Positions 1 through 7,526 of a stretch of DNA of 64,000 bases are shown here, one piece after another (position 1 is the stretch's first letter; each line of letters begins with the position of its first letter). The stretch comes from Clostridium sp. cel8 (lineage in GTDB: Bacteria; Bacillota; Clostridia; Clostridiales; Clostridiaceae), in the NCBI RefSeq assembly GCF_014050525.1, contig NZ_JACGAG010000009.1, positions 51,177 to 115,176 of the forward strand, read 5' to 3'. The notes below the pieces were generated by a model that saw nothing but the letters and a program-made list of their open reading frames with translations, was not told the origin of the DNA and made no database searches. The translations under genes were made by a program, and so were the position numbers.

Positions 1-26
1 GGATATTTGTAAATTTGATTATCATA

Positions 27-76
27 GTAAAATCATGAGAATTATGCCTCATATAGCATAGTTATCATGATTTTAC
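27..76 (-). repeat. Inverted repeat, possible terminator of the mpg transcript
   Basis: Two perfect 12-base arms (27-38 and 65-76, GTAAAATCATGA and its complement) enclose 26 bases. The inner part can extend the stem with a short TATGC/GCATA pairing. It lies at the end of the leftward mpg transcript and overlaps the stop codon of the gene remnant there. No clean T-tract follows on the minus strand, so terminator function is only probable. Confidence 0.5.
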
Positions 77-159
77 GATTTTATTTCATGTTCTCTTTTT
101 AAGGCATCACTTTTAAAATCATACATCTCAGAACATTCTAATATATAAACATAGTTCAT
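73..159 (-). pseudogene. Internally deleted GIY-YIG (YhbQ/UPF0213-type) nuclease remnant
   Basis: A 28-codon frame starts at an ATG (159-157) behind a good GGAGGA site, 16 bases after the mpg stop. It begins MNYVYILECS, the usual start of small GIY-YIG proteins of the YhbQ/YazA type. It then jumps directly to DFKSDALKREHEIKS, which resembles the segment near the C-terminus of the same family (family knowledge, from memory). The roughly 40 residues between, carrying the catalytic arginine and most of the fold, are missing, and the frame stops immediately. The reading is an in-frame deletion plus C-terminal truncation. It could instead be a chance short frame, but the two matching ends and the intact ribosome site argue against that. 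Confidence 0.6.
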
Positions 160-175
160 AAATTTATTATTCCTC

Positions 176-796
176 CTATGAAGTTGGTTTTTTAGATACA
201 TATATATTGTCTTTTATATAAAATCTCCAAGGATAATCTGCTGCTTCTTCAGCATAATCTATTCCTATTCTTTTTGCCGATTCAATTGTAAAATCATATT
301 TTTCAGGATCTAATATATATAATTCATTTTTACATAAATCACAATTGTTAAGACGCCTATCTATTTCAAGAGCTTTACAAAGTTTTCCAGGCCCATTTGT
401 CAAATTTATTTTCTGTTTTTTTGAAAGTTCGTTATAAGATTTATTAAATCTATTGAATGACATAATGTCAAGATTGTCTATAGGTTCTAATGCTCTTACA
501 AGAATTGCATTTGGAATATTTTTATCTTCGGTTGTAATATTAAAACAATTATACATTCCATATATCATAAATACATAAGAAATTCCACAAATTCCATACA
601 TAACTTCTGTTCTTTTAGTTCGTCTACCTCCATAGGAATGGGCAGCTTTATCTGTAATTCCTTTATAAGCTTCAACTTCAACTATTTTACCAGAAAGGAT
701 TTTACCATTTATATTATGGACTAGTATTTTGCCAAGTAGTTCTTTTGCAACTTTAAGAGTATCTCTATTGTAAAAATCTCTTGTGAGCTTTTTCAT
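176..796 (-). CDS. mpg: DNA-3-methyladenine glycosylase (Mpg/AAG family)
   Basis: Base-excision repair enzyme that flips out and removes alkylated purines such as 3-methyladenine and hypoxanthine. The 206 residues match the family's usual length (about 200). Recognisable elements are the N-terminal LLGK segment, the VEAY motif near residue 42 holding the catalytic glutamate, HSYGG near 54, the YGICGISYVFMIYGMYNCFN block and NGPGKL near 135. The gene is divergent from larC and is followed by a degenerate GIY-YIG nuclease frame, so it was probably once part of a two-gene repair operon. Confidence 0.93.
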   Translation of the reverse strand: MKKLTRDFYNRDTLKVAKELLGKILVHNINGKILSGKIVEVEAYKGITDKAAHSYGGRRTKRTEVMYGICGISYVFMIYGMYNCFNITTEDKNIPNAILVRALEPIDNLDIMSFNRFNKSYNELSKKQKINLTNGPGKLCKALEIDRRLNNCDLCKNELYILDPEKYDFTIESAKRIGIDYAEEAADYPWRFYIKDNIYVSKKPTS

Positions 797-834
797 ATTT
801 TCACCTCATTTATGTATTTATAATTTTAATATTA

Positions 835-856
835 GTATATCGTAAGTATATCGTAA
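835..856. repeat. Two tandem copies of an 11-bp repeat (GTATATCGTAA)
   Basis: Two perfect head-to-tail copies (835-845 and 846-856) lie between divergent mpg and larC. The 11-bp period is one helical turn, so the copies face the same side of the helix, as in direct-repeat operators. A regulatory role is inference. Confidence 0.45.
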
Positions 857-974
857 CGTCATATAAAATTACATATAGTTTTTTAAATCTTTTTATTGGA
901 TATTAATAATTATGTTACAATTATTGTGTAGTATATGTTTTATTACAAATTAATGTTATGGAGGTAATTTAATT

Positions 975-2216
975 ATGAAAATACTGTACTATGATTGCTT
1001 TTCAGGAATAAGTGGAGATATGAATTTAGGTGCAATGATTGATATTGGTGTTGATAAAGATTATTTAATATCAGAGCTTGCAAAGTTAAATGTAAATGAA
1101 TATAGCATAAATGTAAAAAAAGATACAAAAAATGGTATTTCAGGTACAAATGTAGAAGTTATTTTATCAGAAGAAACTCATCATGATCATCATGACCACC
1201 ATCACGATCACCATGGTGCCGATCATCACCATCATAGAAATTTACCATATATCGAAAAAATTATAAACTCAAGTGAATTAAATTCTAAAGTAAAGAAAAT
1301 AAGCATTGAAATTTTTAAAAAAGTTGCACAAGCAGAGGCAAAAGTTCACAATAAGCCTATAGAAGAAGTTCATTTTCACGAAGTTGGTGCAGTAGATTCT
1401 ATAGTAGATATTGTTGGTGCAGCTATATGTTTCGATTATTTAAATATAGATAAAGTTATAGCATCAAAAGTTGAAGTTGGAAGAGGATTTGTAAAATGTG
1501 CACATGGGACACTTCCAGTACCGGCACCTGCAACTTCAGAGATATTAGAAAATATTCCAATAACATCTAAAGTGCCTTTTGAGGCCACTACTCCAACAGG
1601 AGCAGCAATTTTATCATATTTTTCATCTGATTTTACAGATTTAAAAAATTTTAAAATAGAGAGAACGGGATATGGAATAGGGAAGAAAGACAATGAGGAT
1701 ATACCAAATGTTCTTAGAGTATTTATAGGTGAAAGTAATGAGTCTGCCATTTCAAGTGAAAGCTCACATAGAGGATATATGAAAGATGAAATAAGACTTA
1801 TGGAATGTAATATAGATGATATGAACCCAGAAAATTATGATTATGTTATGGATAAATTAATGAAAGCTGGAGCTGAAGATGTATATTTAACGCCTATAAT
1901 AATGAAAAAGGGAAGACCAGCAGTAAAGTTAAGTGTACTGTATAAAAAACAATATGAGGATCTTATAAGAAATAATATCTTCTTAAATACTACAACTTTA
2001 GGTGTAAGAAAGATTGATTTAGATAGAGATATTCTAGAAAGAAAGATTGAGAAAGTAAATACTAAGTTTGGTGAAGTATCTATAAAAGTTTCATATTATG
2101 AAGATAGAAAAATAAATTTTAAACCGGAATATGAAGATTGTAAAAAACTTGCCATAAAAAATAATGTAAGTATAGATGAAATTAAAAGAGAAGTAATAAA
2201 ATCATACAAAGAGTAA
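975..2216 (+). CDS. larC: LarC, nickel-pincer cofactor biosynthesis protein
   Basis: CTP-dependent cyclometallase that inserts nickel into the pyridinium dithiocarboxylate nucleotide made by LarB and LarE, giving the cofactor of lactate racemase LarA and related enzymes. The 413 residues cover the full LarC (DUF111) family. Visible elements are the YDCFSGISGDM start, EVHFHEVGAVDSI near 125 and GRGFVKCAHGTLPVPAPAT near 165. In Lactobacillus plantarum larC is split and rejoined by frameshifting; here it is one continuous frame. Residues 69-87 contain 13 histidines and several aspartates, a probable nickel-binding or storage segment. larB follows 26 bases downstream. No larA or larE is present in the window. 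Confidence 0.92.
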   Translation: MKILYYDCFSGISGDMNLGAMIDIGVDKDYLISELAKLNVNEYSINVKKDTKNGISGTNVEVILSEETHHDHHDHHHDHHGADHHHHRNLPYIEKIINSSELNSKVKKISIEIFKKVAQAEAKVHNKPIEEVHFHEVGAVDSIVDIVGAAICFDYLNIDKVIASKVEVGRGFVKCAHGTLPVPAPATSEILENIPITSKVPFEATTPTGAAILSYFSSDFTDLKNFKIERTGYGIGKKDNEDIPNVLRVFIGESNESAISSESSHRGYMKDEIRLMECNIDDMNPENYDYVMDKLMKAGAEDVYLTPIIMKKGRPAVKLSVLYKKQYEDLIRNNIFLNTTTLGVRKIDLDRDILERKIEKVNTKFGEVSIKVSYYEDRKINFKPEYEDCKKLAIKNNVSIDEIKREVIKSYKE

Positions 2217-2242
2217 TATAATTATTAAATAAGGTGATTGCG

Positions 2243-2992
2243 TTGGAATTAAAATATATAAAAGATATACTTGAAAAAGTTAAAGATGGATCTTTAGATA
2301 TAGAAGATGCCTCTAAAAAGCTATCTGATATGACATTTAAAGATTTAGGATATGCCAAAATCGATAATAACAGAGAATTTAGAGTTGGTTATCCTGAAGT
2401 TATATACTGCGAAGGAAAGACTCCTGATCAAGTAAAAGGTATAGTAAAGTTTATGATGACAAAAGGTGATAACATACTTGGAACTAGAGCAAATGAAGAG
2501 CACTATAAAGCTGTAAAAGAAGTATGTTCTAAAGCAAAGTATAATAAAGAGGGAAGAGTAATAACTGTAACAAATAAAAAGATTAAACCTTCAGATACCT
2601 ATATAGCTATTGTAACAGCAGGAACTTCTGACATTCCAGTTTCTGAGGAAGCAGCTTTAACTGCAGAGATGTTTGGGGAAAGAGTTGAAAGAATATATGA
2701 TGTTGGAGTTGCAGGAATACATAGATTATTCAATAAATTGGATTTAATAAGAGGTGCAAAAGTGATAATTGTTATAGCAGGAATGGAAGGAGCACTAGCA
2801 AGTGTTGTTGGTGGACTAGTAGATAAACCTGTTATAGCTGTTCCAACTAGTGTTGGTTATGGGGCCAATTTTGGAGGTATTTCTGCGTTGCTTTCTATGT
2901 TAAATAGCTGTGCAAGCGGTGTCAGTGTGGTAAATATAGATAATGGATTTGGGGCAGGATATTTGGCAAGTATGATAAATCGAATTCACTAG
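2243..2992 (+). CDS. larB: LarB, nickel-pincer cofactor biosynthesis protein
   Basis: Carboxylase/hydrolase that acts on nicotinic acid adenine dinucleotide in the first step of the nickel-pincer cofactor pathway. Its C-terminal half is PurE-like (AIR carboxylase fold): VTAGTSDIPVSEEA, VIAGMEGALASVVGGL and VPTSVGYGANFGG are all visible. I place the start at TTG 2243 because the upstream GTG at 2234 lies inside the ribosome site AAGGTGATT, and family members begin with a short helix like ELKYIKDILEKVK. This gives 249 residues, normal for LarB. It is co-transcribed with larC. Confidence 0.9.
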   Translation: MELKYIKDILEKVKDGSLDIEDASKKLSDMTFKDLGYAKIDNNREFRVGYPEVIYCEGKTPDQVKGIVKFMMTKGDNILGTRANEEHYKAVKEVCSKAKYNKEGRVITVTNKKIKPSDTYIAIVTAGTSDIPVSEEAALTAEMFGERVERIYDVGVAGIHRLFNKLDLIRGAKVIIVIAGMEGALASVVGGLVDKPVIAVPTSVGYGANFGGISALLSMLNSCASGVSVVNIDNGFGAGYLASMINRIH

Positions 2993-3287
2993 AAAAGTAG
3001 TTTAATTTATTATTGGATATACTATATATTTGTCAACATGAAGATATTTGAAATGCATGCATTTTAATTCAATTATAATAGTATTTTCATATAAATCTTT
3101 TTAGCACTTTAAATGGTTATAAATATCAAGAAATATCTATAAAAGTGTTAAATTGCACATTAAAATGGTGAATGTTATAATTAAGATGTAATTATAAAAA
3201 CCATATATGTATAGGGATTACTTATTTTATTGCAATATTAAAGCAATCATTTCTTATAAATTTGGTGTTTGTTAGGAGGAATAGCAA

Positions 3288-4676
3288 ATGAAATTGACAG
3301 GAGTGTTGGAAAAAACAGCTAAAGATGCGTTAGTTAAGGCTTGTTTGCAATTGCTAAATAGTGATAATCCTGAAAATAGTATTGATAAATTGTTTGCACT
3401 TGTAAAAAAGACTGTAGGTAATAATGATGAAAGTATGTCAAAGGTTTTAAGAGTAGAGGAGCTATACAATACTAATCCAGCTATTCATGAGTTAGTTACA
3501 AGGATTGTGAGAGATACAAATAGAAATTGCATGAATAAATTTTTCACTAACTTTTTTGCAAATGCAGCCTGGTATGGTATACCAAAAAGAGCTAAATTTT
3601 TTGAAAAGACAGGCATAAAAACACCATTTACAATACTTATTAGTCCTTCTATGAGGTGTAACTTACGATGCACTGGTTGTTATGCTTCAAGCTATAGTAA
3701 AAAAGATGATATACCATTTGAAGAATTGGATAGAATTATTAAAGAGGCAAGAGATCTTGGAATTTATTATTTTGTAATTCTTGGTGGGGAACCATTTATA
3801 AATGACTATATGCTTGATTTGTATAAAAAATACAATGATTGTATGTTTACACCTTTTACTAATGGTACACTTATTACAGATGATATAGCTGATAAATTGC
3901 AAGAACTTGGAAATGTAATACCTATGTTTTCTCTTGAAGGATTTGAGGAAGAAACAGATAAAAGAAGAGGAAAAGGCGTATTTAAGAAAGTTATGCATGC
4001 TATGGATCTTTTAAGAGAAAGGGGAATTCTATTTGGAGTTTCTTCTGCCACAGGTAGATACAATGTAGATGTAGTAACTTCTGATAAATTTGTAGATATG
4101 CTTATAGAAAAAGGATCTAAGATGAGTTGGTATTTCCTGTTTATGCCAGTTGGGAAGAAACCAGATACAAAGGGAATGCTTACCCCAGAGCAAAGGGTTT
4201 ATCTTGGTAAAAGAGCTAGAAAAATACGTACTACTAAGCCATACTTTACTATAGATTTCTTTAACGATGCACCTTATGTTGGAGGCTGTATAGCAGGAAA
4301 ATTCTATTGTCATATAAATTCTAAAGAGCAAGTTGAGCCTTGTATATTCGCACATTTTTCAGTAGATAATTTAAAAAATGGCAGAAAACTTGTTGATGTA
4401 TTTAAGTCAGATTTCTTTACAGAATTAAGACATAGACAACCATATAACAAGAATTTGCTTTTACCTTGTATGATGATTGATAATCCAAATGAAATTAGAG
4501 AAATTGCTAAAAAAACTGGAGCTAAACCTACTGATGAAGGTGCAGAGATGATGCTTCAGGATAAAAAGTTCAAAGAAGAACTAGATAAAGTATCAAGTGA
4601 TTTTAAACCTTATGCAGAGAAGGCTTGGAAGGAAGAATTTAATTCAACAGGAAATTATAAAATGTCAAAAGGCTAA
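3288..4676 (+). CDS. Radical SAM protein with SPASM/twitch-like C-terminal cysteines
   Basis: The 462-residue protein carries the radical-SAM cluster motif C-N-L-R-C-T-G-C (cysteines near 124, 128 and 131), followed by the GGEP motif. Around residue 330 a GGCIAGKFYC segment and a later VEPC resemble the auxiliary-cluster cysteines of SPASM/twitch domains, and another Cys lies at LLPCMM. The first ~110 residues are helical with no family I recognise. AGGAGG lies at a good distance from ATG 3288. The gene stands alone with its own terminator and no adjacent precursor peptide, so peptide modification cannot be claimed. The substrate is unknown. Confidence 0.8.
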   Translation: MKLTGVLEKTAKDALVKACLQLLNSDNPENSIDKLFALVKKTVGNNDESMSKVLRVEELYNTNPAIHELVTRIVRDTNRNCMNKFFTNFFANAAWYGIPKRAKFFEKTGIKTPFTILISPSMRCNLRCTGCYASSYSKKDDIPFEELDRIIKEARDLGIYYFVILGGEPFINDYMLDLYKKYNDCMFTPFTNGTLITDDIADKLQELGNVIPMFSLEGFEEETDKRRGKGVFKKVMHAMDLLRERGILFGVSSATGRYNVDVVTSDKFVDMLIEKGSKMSWYFLFMPVGKKPDTKGMLTPEQRVYLGKRARKIRTTKPYFTIDFFNDAPYVGGCIAGKFYCHINSKEQVEPCIFAHFSVDNLKNGRKLVDVFKSDFFTELRHRQPYNKNLLLPCMMIDNPNEIREIAKKTGAKPTDEGAEMMLQDKKFKEELDKVSSDFKPYAEKAWKEEFNSTGNYKMSKG

Positions 4677-4679
4677 ATA

Positions 4680-4713
4680 AAAACTGGAGAATATTTATTC
4701 TTCAGTTTTTTAT
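4680..4713 (+). terminator. Rho-independent terminator after the radical SAM gene
   Basis: A 12-bp stem (AAACTGGAGAAT paired with ATTCTTCAGTTT, one G-U) with a short loop is followed by a T-tract. Confidence 0.85.
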
Positions 4714-4803
4714 ATTAATATATTTTAAATAGTCACAATAGATTTTCCTATTTTGTGATATAATTGTCTTGTATAATTTTAAATGAATTTTAGGAGAATA
4801 TCC

Positions 4804-6072
4804 ATGAAACGTTATATAAAATTATGTGTTATTTTCATAATGATTTTAAATTTAAGTTTAGGTGTATCATGCCAAAAAAAAGATGAAATTGAGAAAAGTA
4901 AAGTATATATTGGAACTATAAATGTTATAACAGATGAAAGACATAAGAATCAGTTTGAAACTGCTGCTGAGGAATTTAAGAAAATTCATAATCAGGCTAA
5001 TATAAATGTAAAAGTTTCTAATGATATAAGAGAAAATATTGACAGCTTATTAAAAAATAAGAAAAGTGAGTCAGATATATTGACAGTTAATGATGAAGAT
5101 TTAGATTATGTTTTAGACAATTATAAAAGTGATATTTTAAATTTGAAATCTAGAGTTTCAAGTTATAAGGGATCTATACTGTCAAATAAGATTTATAATG
5201 CTACTGTAAATGGAAATATATATGCAATGCCATGGGACGTTTTACCTGAACTTATAGTGTATAGAAGAGATATATTTAAAACTAATGATGTTAATCCAGA
5301 TGATATAAAGACATGGCAAGACTATATAGAAATAGGAAATAAGTTAAAAGAGAAAACTGGTATGAATTTTATGGTAAATTGTAAAAGCGATAGTAATCTA
5401 AATATGATTCTTGCAAATCAACTTGGAACTAGTTATTTTAATAGTGATAAAGAATTGGATTTTAAGTCTGGAAAATGGACCAAAATATTTGACCTAGAAA
5501 AAGAACTCTATAATAATAATTTAATTGTAAATGTTGACTCTGATGATAAGCTTTTATCTATGGCTAAAGATGGAGATATTCTAACATTTATTGCTACACC
5601 ATATTTGGCGTATGATCTAATGAATACAATGAAAAGTGATGATATTTGGGGTGTTATGAAGTTGCCTGCATTTGAACCAGGTGGAAATGAATCAGTATCT
5701 GTAGGAGGAACTAACCTAGTTATAAATAAAAATTCAGATAATGTTGATCTGTCAAGTGAATTTATAAAATTTATACTAACAGATGATAAATTACAAATAG
5801 ACCTATTAAATAATTATGGAAGAATTCCAGTATATAAAAATGCATATTATTTTAAAGATATAAATAGATTTGTAAATTATTACAATAATAATATATGGAA
5901 ACTATTTATAGATAGTCAGATGCAATCTTTCAATATAAAATATACAAAGTATTTTCCAGAAGTTAAAGACAAGATTAACGCTATTTTAAGTCCAGATAAT
6001 TTAAAAAGTAAAGATAAGAAAGATTTAGTTTCAGATATAACAAAAGCTATTGAAAAAGTAGTAGTGCAATAA
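4804..6072 (+). CDS. Extracellular solute-binding lipoprotein (family 1, ABC type)
   Basis: Predicted membrane-anchored substrate-binding protein resembling maltose-type binding proteins: a signal peptide with a cysteine at about residue 23 (LSLGVSC, a somewhat atypical lipobox), then NVITDERHKNQFETAAEEF, the interior MPWDVLPELIVYRRD block, and VSVGGTNLVINKNSDN near 300. Start ATG 4804 is chosen because AGGAGA sits 8 bases before it; the upstream in-frame ATG at 4783 lies ahead of that site and lacks one of its own. No permease or ATPase genes adjoin, so it is an orphan receptor whose transporter partner and ligand are unknown. Confidence 0.8.
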   Translation: MKRYIKLCVIFIMILNLSLGVSCQKKDEIEKSKVYIGTINVITDERHKNQFETAAEEFKKIHNQANINVKVSNDIRENIDSLLKNKKSESDILTVNDEDLDYVLDNYKSDILNLKSRVSSYKGSILSNKIYNATVNGNIYAMPWDVLPELIVYRRDIFKTNDVNPDDIKTWQDYIEIGNKLKEKTGMNFMVNCKSDSNLNMILANQLGTSYFNSDKELDFKSGKWTKIFDLEKELYNNNLIVNVDSDDKLLSMAKDGDILTFIATPYLAYDLMNTMKSDDIWGVMKLPAFEPGGNESVSVGGTNLVINKNSDNVDLSSEFIKFILTDDKLQIDLLNNYGRIPVYKNAYYFKDINRFVNYYNNNIWKLFIDSQMQSFNIKYTKYFPEVKDKINAILSPDNLKSKDKKDLVSDITKAIEKVVVQ

Positions 6073-6120
6073 AATTTTAGATTAATTTGGTAAATTTACT
6101 AATAAAAATTTGTATAAACG

Positions 6121-6149
6121 TTTACAAGAAAAAGATTTTATTGTATAAT
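6121..6149 (+). promoter_or_regulatory. Sigma-A promoter, TTTACA-N17-TATAAT
   Basis: The -35 at 6121-6126 and perfect -10 at 6144-6149 are exactly 17 bases apart. Transcription would start near 6156. The only thing downstream on this strand before a strong terminator at 6191-6236 is about 80 bases of non-coding sequence. Confidence 0.6.
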
Positions 6150-6155
6150 ATATTA

Positions 6156-6236
6156 AGGGGATTTAATCATAGGGTTTTTTTAAATATATGAAATCTTTTA
6201 ACTAGGGGCGGAAAGCTAGTTAAAAGATTTTATTTT
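6156..6236 (+). ncRNA. Candidate small RNA (promoter-to-terminator unit)
   Basis: The span from the predicted start site to the terminator would give an ~80-nt transcript. Its 5' half is single-stranded and U-rich (a GGG followed by seven Us), and its 3' half is a perfect 15-bp hairpin with a 10-base loop GGGCGGAAAG. It has no open reading frame of note and matches no RNA family I recognise. It converges on the 3' end of the leftward glycosyltransferase gene. Existence is inferred only from the promoter and terminator. Confidence 0.35.
6191..6236 (+). terminator. Perfect 15-bp terminator hairpin
   Basis: Arms at 6191-6205 and 6216-6230 are perfectly complementary (AAATCTTTTAACTAG and its complement) with loop GGGCGGAAAG. 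A T-rich tail follows on the plus strand. It may also end the leftward glycosyltransferase transcript, although no T-tract directly follows the stem in that direction. Confidence 0.8.
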
Positions 6237-7360
6237 TATATTTTCATATTTACTACCTTGTTATATACGTCGATTGTTTGTTCAGCAGTTTTTCTCCAAG
6301 AAAACAGCTTTGAGCGATTTAAACCCTTTATACTTAGTTCATTCCATATCCCTTTTTCATTTAAAATTGCTTCAATAGAGTACATAAGACTTTCTGTATC
6401 TTTTGGATCGATTAGTATTGCACCATCACCTGTTACTTCTGGTATAGAAGATATATCAGAAGTAATTACTGGAGTACCACAGCTCATGGCTTCAAGTGGT
6501 GGGAGTCCAAATCCTTCATAAAGAGATGGATAGACAAATAAATCAGATGCATTATAAAAAATTGGCATTAATGAATTTGATACAAATCCAGTAAATTTTA
6601 TGTTTTTTTCTATATCTAGAGTTGAACAATATTCTTTTAATTTTTGAGAATCATCTTTATTTGATCCAACTATAACTAAATCATAATCTCTATCTAAATT
6701 TTTGTGAACTTTGGAAAATGCATCTATTAAAAAAGAAACATTTTTTCTAGGGCTAAAGCCTCCTATATACAGTATAAATGGCTTATCTATATTGTACTTG
6801 GATTTTATTTCATTTTTACACAGAGTTTTGTCTAAGGGTTTATATTTTTTATCCGCTGCTAGTGGAGTGACGAATATTTTGTTCTCATCTATGGGAAAAA
6901 ATTTAAGTATATCTTTTTTTGAACATTCGGATACGGTTATTATTGCATCAGCTATATTCATAATTTTAGGCATTTCTTTAAGAAATTTTGTAAGATATCC
7001 TCTGCCAACAGTTTCAGGTAATATATATGGTATTAAATCATGGACAGTTATCACTTTTTTGCAATTTATATTTTCTGAAATACCTATCCCGTTTTGAGGT
7101 ATATGATATATATCTACAGATTCTTTTTCTATATTCCTTGGAAAATAGTACTGTTCAAAAAATCTATGTTGTCTTTTAGACGCCATTATTATTTTAGTAT
7201 TTTCTTTATTAAAATTTTCATATTTGTTTCCAGACCAATATATATGATAAAAGTTTTCACTATGATTTTTTAGCATATATGTCAATATTCTATTTGTATA
7301 AGTACCTATTCCAGTACCTTTATACCAGTTAATTCCCCTTGCATCAATGGCAATTTTCAT
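6236..7360 (-). CDS. Family 4 glycosyltransferase, CotSA-like
   Basis: Retaining GT-B glycosyltransferase of family GT4. The start MKIAIDARG...KGTGIGTYT is typical of mannosyl/glucosyltransferases of this family. The C-terminal domain shows LYIGGFSPRKNV and the E-x7-E nucleotide-sugar motif EGFGLPPLE in FVYPSLYEGFGLPPLEAMSC. ATG 7360 is preferred over 7375 because the GGAGGT site overlaps the upstream ATG; this gives 374 residues. It is divergent from a CotS-family gene. In Bacillus subtilis the GT4 protein CotSA partners the coat protein CotS, so a role in spore-coat glycan assembly is likely. Sugar donor and acceptor are unknown. Confidence 0.82.
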   Translation of the reverse strand: MKIAIDARGINWYKGTGIGTYTNRILTYMLKNHSENFYHIYWSGNKYENFNKENTKIIMASKRQHRFFEQYYFPRNIEKESVDIYHIPQNGIGISENINCKKVITVHDLIPYILPETVGRGYLTKFLKEMPKIMNIADAIITVSECSKKDILKFFPIDENKIFVTPLAADKKYKPLDKTLCKNEIKSKYNIDKPFILYIGGFSPRKNVSFLIDAFSKVHKNLDRDYDLVIVGSNKDDSQKLKEYCSTLDIEKNIKFTGFVSNSLMPIFYNASDLFVYPSLYEGFGLPPLEAMSCGTPVITSDISSIPEVTGDGAILIDPKDTESLMYSIEAILNEKGIWNELSIKGLNRSKLFSWRKTAEQTIDVYNKVVNMKI

Positions 7361-7471
7361 TAATTTTACCTCCATAATAAAGCAGACTGAAAAGTAATTG
7401 AGCCTTTGGGTTAAGACACTATAATATATACTATTGTTTTATATATAAAAAGGTGAATTTTAAGATTTATC

Positions 7472-7499
7472 ACATACATAAATATTTATTCATATACTA
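7472..7499 (+). promoter_or_regulatory. Sigma-K-like promoter ahead of the first CotS-family gene
   Basis: AC (7472-7473), 17 bases, then CATATACTA (7491-7499) fits the mother-cell consensus AC-N16/17-CATAnnnTA. The predicted start near 7506 lies just upstream of the GGAGGG ribosome site. Sigma-E and sigma-K share the -10 pattern and cannot be separated here. Confidence 0.5.
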
Positions 7500-7526
7500 C
7501 TATATAGTGATTTTGGAGGGAAAACT

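Noticed and set aside
3051..3064. Perfect palindrome AAATGCATGCATTT in the larB-radical SAM gap
   Set aside because: Short, AT-rich and single; expected by chance in such sequence and without a second copy or nearby promoter.
4753..4777. TTGTGA/TATAAT as promoter of the solute-binding gene
   Set aside because: Spacing is only 13 bases, too short for sigma-A.
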